Below are positions 26,167 through 34,960 of a stretch of DNA of 64,000 nt, one piece after another (the stretch's first letter is position 1; every line of letters starts with the position of its first letter). The position numbers were made by a program, and so were the translations under genes. The notes under the pieces were generated by a model that did no database searches, was not told the DNA's origin, and saw nothing but the letters and a program-made list of their open reading frames with translations. This DNA is from Anaerolineales bacterium (GTDB lineage Bacteria > Chloroflexota > Anaerolineae > Anaerolineales > UBA11858): contig JANQED010000033.1 of assembly GCA_028278545.1 (NCBI GenBank), positions 102,344 to 166,343 on the forward strand, read 5' to 3'.

Positions 26167-26195
26167 TTGCCATTAAGCACACAATGTAATAAAAT
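26167..26195 (+). promoter_or_regulatory. Promoter of the toxin-antitoxin pair
   Basis: TTGCCA (26167-26172), 17 bases, TAAAAT (26190-26195). The ATG at 26202 is 6 bases after the -10 and has no Shine-Dalgarno, so the first gene would be read from a leaderless mRNA. A second TATAAT occurs at 26142-26147. Confidence 0.65.
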
Positions 26196-26201
26196 GACGA
26201 T

Positions 26202-26480
26202 ATGAAATATCTCTCATGGAGTGTTGAGAAGAACCAGAGATTGAAGTCAGAAAGAAGCGTATCTTTTGAAGAAGTCGTGTTTTGTATTGCCAACGGACAA
26301 CTCCTTGATGTAGTCAGGCATCCAAATCAACAGAAATATCCAAGCCAAAGGATGTTCATTGTTGAAATCAATGATTATGCATTTTTGGTGCCATTTGTAG
26401 AGACGGAACGAGAAATATTCTTGAAAACAATAATTCCAAGTCGAAAAGCAACCAAAGAGTATCTACTTGATAGAGAATGA
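26202..26480 (+). CDS. BrnT-like toxin
   Basis: A 92-residue protein with the BrnT/RelE-like pattern: LSWSVEKNQRLKSERSVSFEEV at the start, HPNQQKYPSQRMFIVEI in the middle and KTIIPSRKATKEYLL at the end. BrnT toxins are ribonucleases that stop translation. It overlaps the start region of the ribbon-helix-helix gene behind it, the toxin-first order of BrnT/BrnA. The region is clearly AT-richer than the genes around it, which fits horizontal arrival. Probable leaderless start. Confidence 0.8.
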   Translation: MKYLSWSVEKNQRLKSERSVSFEEVVFCIANGQLLDVVRHPNQQKYPSQRMFIVEINDYAFLVPFVETEREIFLKTIIPSRKATKEYLLDRE

Positions 26481-26493
26481 AGCAGGTATAGAA

Positions 26494-26778
26494 ATGAACA
26501 AAAAAGATTTGAATCTCACTGATGAAGAACAGGATATTCTTGATAGCTATGAAGCCGGGGAATGGCAGTCTGTTGATGATAAGGTATCAGAGATGAAAAC
26601 TTATCAAGAGTATGCTCGCGCAACCCATAAAAAAGACAGGAGGGTCAATATCCGCATATCGTCTAAAAACCTTGATGCCATACAGAAAAGAGCTTTAGAA
26701 GAGGGTATTCCTTATCAGACACTGATATCGAGTATTCTTCACAAATATGTGAATGGCAGATTGGTTGAACGGTCGTAG
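26494..26778 (+). CDS. Ribbon-helix-helix antitoxin (BrnA/CopG-like)
   Basis: A 94-residue protein. The C-terminal part, DRRVNIRISSKNLDAIQKRA followed by EEGIPYQTLISSILHKYVNG, is a ribbon-helix-helix DNA-binding unit; the N-terminal LTDEEQDILDSYEAGEW resembles antitoxins of BrnA type. It should neutralise the preceding BrnT-like toxin and repress the pair. The ATG at 26494 is preferred to a start at 26467 that lies within the toxin. It starts 13 bases after the toxin stop. Confidence 0.82.
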   Translation: MNKKDLNLTDEEQDILDSYEAGEWQSVDDKVSEMKTYQEYARATHKKDRRVNIRISSKNLDAIQKRALEEGIPYQTLISSILHKYVNGRLVERS

Positions 26779-27287
26779 CGTTACTTGGTTTAAGGAGAAG
26801 CTCTGCCTGATTCCGCTCGCAGGTGACCGGGACTGTCGCTGGTGGGCAAGCGGCGCGATTCTGTCAGATTGGTTATGGGCAAAGGTTGTTTCGGGTCAAA
26901 GTTGCTCTGTCGTCTGTAAAAAGATGCTGAAGCGTTTCTATTTGGTGGGGGAGAGACGCGCGTGAGCGCAGATTTCCACAGTTGCCCTTTTTTAGGGAGG
27001 TTCGAGATGAAGATTTACGTTCATTTCAGAGTCGCTTTTGGTTTTGCGCCGTGATGTTGAGGTTGTTTGACTTGTCTTATTACGTATTGGGGATAAAGTA
27101 GTCTGAAAACCCCGCAAAAACATGCCCTTGTTGCGACAAAAGCGACAATATGTCTCTCCTAAACAGGCACTTTCCCCCTGAAAAAGCGAAATCTGCAACA
27201 CCTGCGACATTAGCATCACTCCGTAGTATACTGTGAACACCGGAACTATTATCATCGACGTTTCGTCCTCTCCCTGGAGAGTTTTCC
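26779..27287 (+). other. Intergenic region before the A2M gene
   Basis: 509 bases with no convincing gene; a 70-codon frame at 26753-26965 overlaps the antitoxin end and has no family resemblance. Visible features: GCGACA three times (27133, 27142, 27204), a C-rich stretch, and near the end a probable promoter, GCGACA (27204-27209), 17 bases, TATACT (27227-27232), about 55 bases before the A2M ATG, with CCTGGAGAG as ribosome site. Confidence 0.5.
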
Positions 27288-30200
27288 ATGACCCCTAGTC
27301 AAGCCCCATTTTCTGTGAGATACCGGCGGGTTGCTGCAATCACGGGTTTGCTGCTGCTCACGCTGGCCTGCGGCCTGCCTGCGGCAATCCAATCCCTGGC
27401 CCCGACAGAGACGCCCACATCCCCCCCCACCCCAACGGTTACGCCTACCCCTCAGCCGCTGCCCCCGGCCCTGGTGGAGGTCGATCCGCCGCCAGGGAGC
27501 AGGCTGCCCCTGGATGGTTCGATCACGCTGTTCTTCAATCAGGCCATGGAGCGCGCCTCCGTAGAAAAGGCGGTCAGTGTGCAGTTCACAGACCTGGAGG
27601 CTGGAGATCAAATCGGGATGGTGGACTTCACCTGGCTCGATGATGCCACGCTGAAACTCTCGCCCCCTGTGCTGTGGACGCAGGCCGTGAATTACCAGGC
27701 AGAGATCACCGCTTCGGCGCGCGCCGCCAATGGCCTGGCCATGCCTGAAGCTGTCAGCATCCGCTATTCGACGCCGCCCCCACTGAAAGCCGTTCAGGTC
27801 TTGCCTGAACCCGGCCTCAGCGAGGTGGACCCCTCCTCGGCTGTGGTGGTGACGTTCAATCAGCCAGTGGTGGCGTTGGGCGCTGACCCCGATACCCTGC
27901 CGGAAGCCTTGATCATCGAGCCGTCCCCTGAGGGATATGGCGAATGGGTTAACACCAGCACGTATATCTTCTATCCTGAGACGGCCCTCTTTGGCGGCAC
28001 GACGTATACGATCCGGGTCAACCCAGAACTGAGCAGCACCAGCGGGGCCTCGCTGGCTTCTGCTTTGGAATGGAGCTTCGACACGGCTTTACCGCGCTTG
28101 GTCTCTATTGAGCCTGGCGACGGCAGTTTCTTCGTGCCCCTGGATCAATCTTTCACCGTGACCTTCAACCAGCCCATGAACACCACCAGCGTTGAAGGGC
28201 TCTTCACCCTACAAGATTCGAGGGGGGATGAAGTCCTTGGAAGTTTTGCTTGGGAGCAAGATGATACCGTGATGGAGTTTACTCCTTCTGAATTGTTATC
28301 TCGCAGTACGGTTTACACGCTGCAAGTGCCTTTTAGCGCCCGGGCGCGCGGCGGGACGCCTTTGGGGGAGGATTACAGCGCCTCGGTCCGCACCGTTTCT
28401 GAGCTGGTGGTGGTCTCCACTGATCCCCATGACGGGGAAGCGACGAACATCTACCAGGGGGTGACCCTGTATTTCAGCGGCGCTCTTTCTACGGATGATG
28501 ACCTCCTGGACTATGTGACCATCATCCCAGAAGTGAGCAACCTCTATTATTGGTTGGGGAATGGGCATAGGAGTCTCAACCTCAGCGGGAGTTTCGACCC
28601 TCAAACCGAATATCTGCTCACTGTCGAGGGAGATTTACCTGACCCCTGGGGTGGCACGCTGGGGACGAATTTCGATTACCGTTTCGAGACGTTTCCCCTG
28701 GATGCCAGCCTTAATTTCGCTCATTATTCGTCTTATCTGTTCATCACCCCGGGCGATACCGGCCTGACGGCCCAGGCCAGCAATATCAACGACGTGGATA
28801 TGGTGCTGGGCGAGGTGCCCTATCTTGACTTTGTGAGTTTCTTAGACCCGGGCGGCTACGATTTACTCAATGATTACCAGCCCAGCAACCCACAAATCTG
28901 GGATCAGGAGCTGAATCTGCCCGGAGACCGCATGTATAAGGTGCAAATTCCAGTACAGCCGGATGAGAGCGGCCTGTCTCCAGGCTTTTACCATCTCAGC
29001 CTGAACGCACCGGAGATTGATTATGCGCCTGGCCCGTTTGCGCTTGTTTCCAGCAATCTGAATCTGACCTTCAAGCTTAGCGCTACCCAAGCCTTCATCT
29101 GGGCGCTCGATCTGCGCACCAATGAGCCGGTGCCCGATGCTCCTGTGGCGGTGTATAAGAGCGACGGCACACTGCTCACCAGCGGCGTGACTGATGAGAA
29201 AGGGATTTTCCAGTCGGCGATCCCTGCGCAGGAGAATATTTATGGCACTTATTACGCTATGCTTGGACAGCCTAGTGAGGAGAATTTCGCCTTCAGCCTA
29301 GGTGACTGGAATCTGGGCATCGGTGGCTACAATTACGGGTTTTCTACTGATTTCAAGGGGCCTGAAACCGAGGCCTACGTCTACACCGACCGGCCTATTT
29401 ATCGCCCGGGGCAAACGGTCTCTTTCCGGGCTGTGGTGCGTCAGGCTTACAACGGCCGTTATACACCGGCCAATCTGCAGTCGCTGCCGGTGACGATCCT
29501 CGATCAAAACTTCACGCCCCTCTTGGAGCAGGATTTTTCACTCTCGTCTTTCGACACCGCCCACGGTCAATACACCCTGCCCGAGGACGCCCAACCCGGC
29601 ACCTACGAGATCAGCACCAAATATGGCGGCGTGTCCTTCGATGTCGCTGAGTACCGTAAACCCGAGATCAACCTGGGGGTGTCCACATCAGAGGAAGACA
29701 GCTTATCGGATCGGACGATCCAGGCAGAGGTGGAAGCGCGCTATTTCTTCGATGCCCCAGCGGGAGATCTTCTCTTGAGATGGGAATTGTTCAAAGAGCA
29801 AGGTTACTTCTACCTGCCAGGGTATCGGGTGGGGGAGGAGAGCTATGGCTGGATGTATCCCTATTGGATGGGATATTATTTTGGGTTCTATGGGGAACAT
29901 ATTGCCTCCGGGGAGGGGCGCACGGACTCGCAGGGGATTCTGTCAATCGAGCTTGAGATTCCCCCCGAGGAGAGCACCCAGAATTACACCCTCGAAGTCA
30001 CGATCACCGATGAGAGCGGCTTCCCGGTCAGCGCCCGCACGGCGTTGACTGTCCACCCGGCAGAGTACTACGTCGGCGTGAGGCCGGATACCTGGCTGGG
30101 TCAGGCGGGGAACGAGATCGCCTTTGATGTGCTGACCGTCGATTGGGACAGCGGGGCCGCTCCAAATCGTGATCTGAGGGCCATCTTTCAAAGGGTGACC

Positions 30201-33200
30201 TGGGTGCGCGAGGAGTCTGGTGACCCCTATGTGCCGCCCGAAATGGTGCCCCAATATACCGCAGTCTCCAGCGCCGATTTCCGCACCGGCTCCGACGGCC
30301 TCGCCCGGTTGGCCTTCACACCCCCCGAGGCAGGCACCTACCAGTTGGAAATCCAGAGCGATGACGGTGCTAAGACGCAGATATTGCTGTGGGTGGGCGG
30401 CCAGGGGCAGGCGGTATGGCCTAATCTGCCCAACCAGCGTCTGCGGATCAGCGCGGATAAAGACAGCTATGCACCCGGTGAAACCGCTCAAGTCTTCATC
30501 CCTAATCCCTTTGGAGCGGGGGCCCAGGCCCTGGTGACCGTGGAACGAGGACTGGTCTCGCGGCACTACCAATTCACGCTGGATGAATCCGGGTATACGC
30601 TGCCCTTACCTCTGACCGATGAGGATGCCCCGAATGTGTATGTCTCGGTCAGCCTGGTGGGGCAGGGGACTGAAGCAAATGTCGATTTCCGTCAAGGATA
30701 TCTCAATTTGCTGGTTGATCCTGCGGCGCAAGCGCTCAATGTTGAGGTGTTGGCCGTCCATGGGGGGCAGGATGTGGCCTGTGATGCGGGCGCGGATTGT
30801 CCCGAGCACCTGGAACCGCGCCAGGAGGTCACTTTTGACTTGAGAGTCAGCGATGCAAACGGGAATCCAGTACGGGGCGAATTTTCACTGGCGGTGGCCG
30901 ACCTGGCTGCCCTGGCGCTGGCGGACCCGAATTCCGTAGATATCCTGTCGGTCTATTATGGCGAGCAACCTTTGGGCGTCAACACCAGTATGGCGCTGAC
31001 CATGCACGTGCAGCGCCAGTTGTTCCTGCCCGGCGGGATGGGGGGTGGCGGAGAGGATGTCATCGCGCCTTTTGTGCGCGAAGAGTTTCCTGACACTGCT
31101 TATTGGAATGCTGAAATCGTCACCGATGCTGACGGTGAAGCTCAGGCTACCTTCACGCTGCCCGACAGCCTGACGACCTGGCATGTTGATATTCGCGGCC
31201 TGACGGCAGATACCCGCGTCGGCCAAGCGGAGACTCATGTGGTCACCAGCAAATCTTTGCTGGTGCGCCCGGTCACGCCGCGTTTCATGGTGGTTGATGA
31301 TCATCTGCGCATTTCTGCAATCGTTTACAACAACAGCGCTTCTGATTTGCGGGTCGATGCGGCATTGCAGGCGACCGGCTTCGTTTTGGATGATCCGACG
31401 GCCCAAATGCAGTCTTTCTCCCTCCCAGCAGGCGGTCGTCAACAGGTCATTTGGTGGGGCGTGGTTGAAGACTCGGATGCAGTGACGATGATCTTCTCAG
31501 CGTCCGGGGAGAATGCTCAGGGGGAGCTGCTCTATCAAGACATCACCAAGCCAGTTTGGGGTGATATCCCTGTGCTGCGCTATGTTGTTCCACAGACCTT
31601 CGGCATGGCCGGGATACTCGATGAAGGCGGCCAACGCCTGGAATTGGTCAGCCTGCCGCGCACCTATGACCCCTCATCGGGCGAGTTGGATGTGGCATTG
31701 GCTCCCTCATTGGCCGCGGCCATGACCGCTGCGCTGGACGTGCTGGAACATTATCCCTATGAGTGCACCGAGCAGACCGTCTCGCGCTTTTTGCCCAATC
31801 TGGAAGCTTATCGTGCCATTCAAAGCCTGGGATTGGATGCACCAGAAATGCAGGCGCGCCTGGAACGCACCCTCAGCGAAGGCTTGGATCGATTGGTCGC
31901 CCGCCAAAACGAAGACGGCGGCTGGGGCTGGTGGCCCGAGGACCAGAGTGATGAATATATCAGCGCTTATGTGCTCTTTGGCCTCAGCCGTGCCAAGGAC
32001 GCCGGCGCATTTGTGGATGAGGCGGTCATCCAAAACGCAGCCAATTATTTGATGACCAGCACGTCCGCGTTGTGGGCGGATTTGGACACCTGGCGGCTGG
32101 ACCGGAATGCATTTATTCAGTATGTGCTCGTTCAGGCTGGTGCTGTTGGGGTGGATCGTGTGGCTATCGATGCTCATGAGTTGTATCTGCATCGTGATCG
32201 CCTCAGCCCCTGGGGGCAGGCCACGTTGGCGATGACTCTGGAGGGGTTGAGCCCCGGTGATGACCGTGTCGATGCGCTCTTCTCCGATTTGGAATCGACG
32301 GCCATCCGCTCGGCGACCGGAACCCATTGGGAAGGGAGCGGTCTGCGTCGCAACATGGAGACGGCTGTTTTCAACAGCGCGGTGGTGCTCTATGCGTTGG
32401 CGCAGGACGACCCTGCCTCGACGACATTGCCTGAAGCAGTGCGCTACCTGATGGCCCACCGCGACGCGCGCGGGGCCTGGGCTTCGACTTATGACACCGC
32501 CTGGACTTTGATGGCCCTCACAGAGATGATGAAGGGCACCGGTGAACTGGCCGGGGATTTCAGCTTCTCCGCGGACGTCAACGGCTCGCAATTAGCCCAG
32601 GGACAGGCTGGTGGAGATACCCGTCTCAATGCTGTGAGCACTTCACTGCCAGTTGAACACCTGTTTGCGGATTATCCTAACGCCCTTACTATTCAACGTG
32701 ATGCCGGGCCAGGGCGTTTATACTACACGGCGCACTTGAATGTGCTTCGCCCGGTGGAGGATGTGGCCTCGTTGGATGCTGGGATCAGCGTAGAGCGGGT
32801 ATACTATCCTTTAGGAGCTGAGGAATCAACGGTCGATTCGGTGTCGAAAGCCGCTGCGGGTGATATGCTCGAGGTTCATTTAACTGTAACCCTTGAAAAC
32901 GAGGCTTATTACCTGGTTGTGGAGGATTACATCCCTGCTGGCGCTGAGATTTTGGATACCAACTTAAAAACCAGCCAGCAGTTCATCGAATATGACGTCA
33001 GCGACCCTTTTGGGGATGGCTGGGGCTGGTGGTACTTCAATGATCCCCAAATCTACGATGAGCATATTACCTGGGCTGTAAATTACCTCCCCGCGGGAAC
33101 TTATGAATTGACGTATATCCTGGTGCTCAACCAGCCTGGTCAGTATAGGGTCATCCCTGCGCAGGCCTGGCAGTTCTACTTCCCTGAAGTCCAGGGCAAC

Positions 33201-33233
33201 AGCGCCGGGATGCTCTTTGAGATTGTGGAATAG
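27288..33233 (+). CDS. Alpha-2-macroglobulin family lipoprotein with thioester
   Basis: A 1981-residue surface protein. The N-terminus has a lipobox (LLLLTLAC) and a Thr/Pro-rich stalk. Four Ig-like Big_5 repeats follow (for example VSIEPGDGSFFVPLDQSFTV), then MG2 with the signature YTDRPIYRPGQTVSF near 697-711, further MG domains, the A2M domain (FTLPDSLTTWHVDIRGLT), and the thioester-bearing helical domain with Cys1493-Thr-Glu-Gln1496 in YECTEQ. The reactive thioester traps attacking proteases. A bait region with no conserved sequence should lie before the A2M domain. Bacterial A2Ms often neighbour pbpC; none is here. The Big_5 repeats at the front make it longer than the E. coli type (about 1650). 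Confidence 0.93.
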   Translation: MTPSQAPFSVRYRRVAAITGLLLLTLACGLPAAIQSLAPTETPTSPPTPTVTPTPQPLPPALVEVDPPPGSRLPLDGSITLFFNQAMERASVEKAVSVQFTDLEAGDQIGMVDFTWLDDATLKLSPPVLWTQAVNYQAEITASARAANGLAMPEAVSIRYSTPPPLKAVQVLPEPGLSEVDPSSAVVVTFNQPVVALGADPDTLPEALIIEPSPEGYGEWVNTSTYIFYPETALFGGTTYTIRVNPELSSTSGASLASALEWSFDTALPRLVSIEPGDGSFFVPLDQSFTVTFNQPMNTTSVEGLFTLQDSRGDEVLGSFAWEQDDTVMEFTPSELLSRSTVYTLQVPFSARARGGTPLGEDYSASVRTVSELVVVSTDPHDGEATNIYQGVTLYFSGALSTDDDLLDYVTIIPEVSNLYYWLGNGHRSLNLSGSFDPQTEYLLTVEGDLPDPWGGTLGTNFDYRFETFPLDASLNFAHYSSYLFITPGDTGLTAQASNINDVDMVLGEVPYLDFVSFLDPGGYDLLNDYQPSNPQIWDQELNLPGDRMYKVQIPVQPDESGLSPGFYHLSLNAPEIDYAPGPFALVSSNLNLTFKLSATQAFIWALDLRTNEPVPDAPVAVYKSDGTLLTSGVTDEKGIFQSAIPAQENIYGTYYAMLGQPSEENFAFSLGDWNLGIGGYNYGFSTDFKGPETEAYVYTDRPIYRPGQTVSFRAVVRQAYNGRYTPANLQSLPVTILDQNFTPLLEQDFSLSSFDTAHGQYTLPEDAQPGTYEISTKYGGVSFDVAEYRKPEINLGVSTSEEDSLSDRTIQAEVEARYFFDAPAGDLLLRWELFKEQGYFYLPGYRVGEESYGWMYPYWMGYYFGFYGEHIASGEGRTDSQGILSIELEIPPEESTQNYTLEVTITDESGFPVSARTALTVHPAEYYVGVRPDTWLGQAGNEIAFDVLTVDWDSGAAPNRDLRAIFQRVTWVREESGDPYVPPEMVPQYTAVSSADFRTGSDGLARLAFTPPEAGTYQLEIQSDDGAKTQILLWVGGQGQAVWPNLPNQRLRISADKDSYAPGETAQVFIPNPFGAGAQALVTVERGLVSRHYQFTLDESGYTLPLPLTDEDAPNVYVSVSLVGQGTEANVDFRQGYLNLLVDPAAQALNVEVLAVHGGQDVACDAGADCPEHLEPRQEVTFDLRVSDANGNPVRGEFSLAVADLAALALADPNSVDILSVYYGEQPLGVNTSMALTMHVQRQLFLPGGMGGGGEDVIAPFVREEFPDTAYWNAEIVTDADGEAQATFTLPDSLTTWHVDIRGLTADTRVGQAETHVVTSKSLLVRPVTPRFMVVDDHLRISAIVYNNSASDLRVDAALQATGFVLDDPTAQMQSFSLPAGGRQQVIWWGVVEDSDAVTMIFSASGENAQGELLYQDITKPVWGDIPVLRYVVPQTFGMAGILDEGGQRLELVSLPRTYDPSSGELDVALAPSLAAAMTAALDVLEHYPYECTEQTVSRFLPNLEAYRAIQSLGLDAPEMQARLERTLSEGLDRLVARQNEDGGWGWWPEDQSDEYISAYVLFGLSRAKDAGAFVDEAVIQNAANYLMTSTSALWADLDTWRLDRNAFIQYVLVQAGAVGVDRVAIDAHELYLHRDRLSPWGQATLAMTLEGLSPGDDRVDALFSDLESTAIRSATGTHWEGSGLRRNMETAVFNSAVVLYALAQDDPASTTLPEAVRYLMAHRDARGAWASTYDTAWTLMALTEMMKGTGELAGDFSFSADVNGSQLAQGQAGGDTRLNAVSTSLPVEHLFADYPNALTIQRDAGPGRLYYTAHLNVLRPVEDVASLDAGISVERVYYPLGAEESTVDSVSKAAAGDMLEVHLTVTLENEAYYLVVEDYIPAGAEILDTNLKTSQQFIEYDVSDPFGDGWGWWYFNDPQIYDEHITWAVNYLPAGTYELTYILVLNQPGQYRVIPAQAWQFYFPEVQGNSAGMLFEIVE

Positions 33234-33332
33234 CGGCGCAGATAGGGAAATCATAAACCTGGGAACGCTGCCAGGCGGGAATTGCGCCCGCCTGCGGACC
33301 TTCCTGGCTTTCTTATTGAAAAGGAGGTGAAG

Positions 33333-34274
33333 ATGAAGGAGAAATCTGTACTTTTACCATTTGCAGTGCTGCTGATTCTTGCCCTTGTGTTGACATCGTG
33401 CAGGTCAGAGCCGGAGGAGGAGCCAACTGCTACCTCTGTCCCTACTGCCACTGCACCTGTCCCTGATGTGGAGCTCACCCAGGCAGCGCAGACGATCATC
33501 GCCCGGCTAACCGAGACCGCTGTGGCGGCCTGGACGGCGACGCCTCTCCCTCCCTCGGCAACGGTTCCGCCCTCGCCCACCTCGCCACCGCCCACGCCGA
33601 TGGGAGCCACGCTCACGCCCTCCGAATCGCCCCCGCCGGCTGCGACGGGCCTCCCCACCATCACTTTGACCCCCACCTTCATCCCAGGCGATCCCAGGGG
33701 GGAGTTGGGTATGCCGGATTGGCAGGCGGATTTCTCTCTTGATTCGGATTGGTTTACCTTCGACGAGGAGAATGCCAGTATCTTGATGCGGGGCGGGAAC
33801 CTGGTGCTGACTGCCAAAAGCACGGATATCTTCGAGATTTGGAGCCTATCTTATCCCGTTCTCTCGGATTTCTATCTTGAATATTCCGTCATTACTGGTC
33901 AGGAATGTAGCAGCAAAGACCGCTACGGCATGATCATGCGCGCCCCCGACCCCGAAGAGGGCTATCTCTTTGGTGTAAGTTGCGATGGCGCGTTCCGATT
34001 ACGTTACTGGGGTGCTGAGGAGTTCACCACCCTTCAGGAGTGGATGGAAAGCGAGTTCATCAGCACAGGGCCGGGTGCATTCAACCGCCTGGGCGTCAAA
34101 GCCTTGGGGAGCAAGTTGTCTTTGTATGTCAATGGCAACTTGTTGGCAGAAGTAGAAGATGATAGGTTGGCCGAGGGTAAGTTTGGGGCTTTCATCAAAG
34201 GGGAAAGCAATCCCGGCTTCCGGGTGACGATTGTCGAAGTGCTCTATTGGGATTTAGCGGATGATGAGGGATGA
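33333..34274 (+). CDS. Lipoprotein with Thr/Pro stalk and concanavalin-like domain
   Basis: A 313-residue protein preceded by a perfect AAGGAGGTGA ribosome site. Lipobox LVLTSCRS, then a low-complexity Thr/Pro/Ala stalk to about residue 125. The folded part (DWQADFSLDSDWFTFDEENA, later YGMIMRAPDPEEGYLFGVSC and KLSLYVNGNLLAEVEDDRL) looks like a jelly-roll of the LamG/DUF1080 type, which binds sugars or glycans. No catalytic motif. It follows the A2M gene by 99 bases and may be co-transcribed; both face outside. Function unknown beyond probable ligand binding. Confidence 0.8.
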   Translation: MKEKSVLLPFAVLLILALVLTSCRSEPEEEPTATSVPTATAPVPDVELTQAAQTIIARLTETAVAAWTATPLPPSATVPPSPTSPPPTPMGATLTPSESPPPAATGLPTITLTPTFIPGDPRGELGMPDWQADFSLDSDWFTFDEENASILMRGGNLVLTAKSTDIFEIWSLSYPVLSDFYLEYSVITGQECSSKDRYGMIMRAPDPEEGYLFGVSCDGAFRLRYWGAEEFTTLQEWMESEFISTGPGAFNRLGVKALGSKLSLYVNGNLLAEVEDDRLAEGKFGAFIKGESNPGFRVTIVEVLYWDLADDEG

Positions 34275-34301
34275 AGTTGCGGTTTCGGTGACTTAGGCAG
34301 G

Positions 34302-34365
34302 AGACTTCCGAAGTCTTTCAAACGCCTCTTCAACCAGTGGTGTCCTGGGAGGACTTCAGAAGTCT
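34302..34365. repeat. Pair of short palindromes GACTTCnGAAGTC
   Basis: AGACTTCCGAAGTCT (34302-34316) and GACTTCAGAAGTCT (34352-34365) are nearly identical palindromes 50 bases apart, between two convergent lipoprotein genes. They could be weak terminators or a dispersed palindromic element. Confidence 0.6.
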
Positions 34366-34387
34366 GCGCATTTCATTGGAAGTACGA

Positions 34388-34840
34388 TCATTCATTGATA
34401 TAGCTGATCTTCAAGGTCAGGCTTTCGTCACCTTCGCCAACCTCGATGATGATCAGTAATTCATTCTGGGTGAGGGGTTGACCGTCGTCCCACTGTTGGG
34501 GGATGTTGAAAATGGTGGTGGTTTTGCCTTCGGCATCCGTCTTACCGGTGGCGGCAGGGTCCTTGTAATCTGTGCCGGTGGCACCCAAAAAGACTCGGAA
34601 TCTCGCCTCGGGCGTGAACCCCTGGGCTGACATGCGGATCAAGGCCCCTTTGGTGACGGCTACATTGGGGTCTGGGTCTGAGTTGGGGGAGATCAGTAAA
34701 GTGAGGTTGTTATACACTTCGGGTTCTGCGGGTGTTTGGGTCTCCGCAGTGGTGCCAATTCCGCCGGAACAGGACGTCAAAAGGATGCTCAGCAGCAGAA
34801 TACCTGGAACCAGCCATTTCGAGAGAGATATTCTTTTCAT
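34388..34840 (-). CDS. Small hypothetical lipoprotein
   Basis: A 150-residue protein with signal peptide and lipobox (ILLTSCSG), a short linker and one beta-rich domain (NLTLLISPNSDPDPNVAV, RMSAQGFTPEARFRVFLGAT, then NELLIIIEVGEGDESLTL). The pattern resembles an Ig-like surface domain; no family named. It is on the opposite strand to its neighbours and has its own leader region. Confidence 0.75.
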   Translation of the reverse strand: MKRISLSKWLVPGILLLSILLTSCSGGIGTTAETQTPAEPEVYNNLTLLISPNSDPDPNVAVTKGALIRMSAQGFTPEARFRVFLGATGTDYKDPAATGKTDAEGKTTTIFNIPQQWDDGQPLTQNELLIIIEVGEGDESLTLKISYINE

Positions 34841-34923
34841 CTTAGGCCTCCGTAGCGTTTGGTTAACGTCCTACCGATTAATTTGCCCTTGGGTTCGATC
34901 ATAAGATTAATTGTAGCCTCCGC

Positions 34924-34953
34924 TTGTTAGAAAAAAGTTAATCCCAGTATAAT
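34924..34953 (+). promoter_or_regulatory. alr promoter, leaderless
   Basis: TTGTTA (34924-34929), 18 bases, TATAAT (34948-34953), then 7 bases to the ATG at 34961. There is no room for a ribosome site, so the transcript should begin at the ATG. Confidence 0.7.
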
Positions 34954-34960
34954 TCATCCC

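Noticed and set aside
26753-26965. 70-codon frame after the antitoxin
   Set aside because: It overlaps the antitoxin end, has no ribosome site and no recognisable pattern; treated as intergenic.
31707-32591. 294-codon minus-strand frame inside the A2M gene
   Set aside because: It is antisense to the thioester domain, which is conserved on the plus strand.
34880-34915. GGTTCGATC resembling a tRNA T-loop
   Set aside because: I could not pair acceptor, D and anticodon arms around it.
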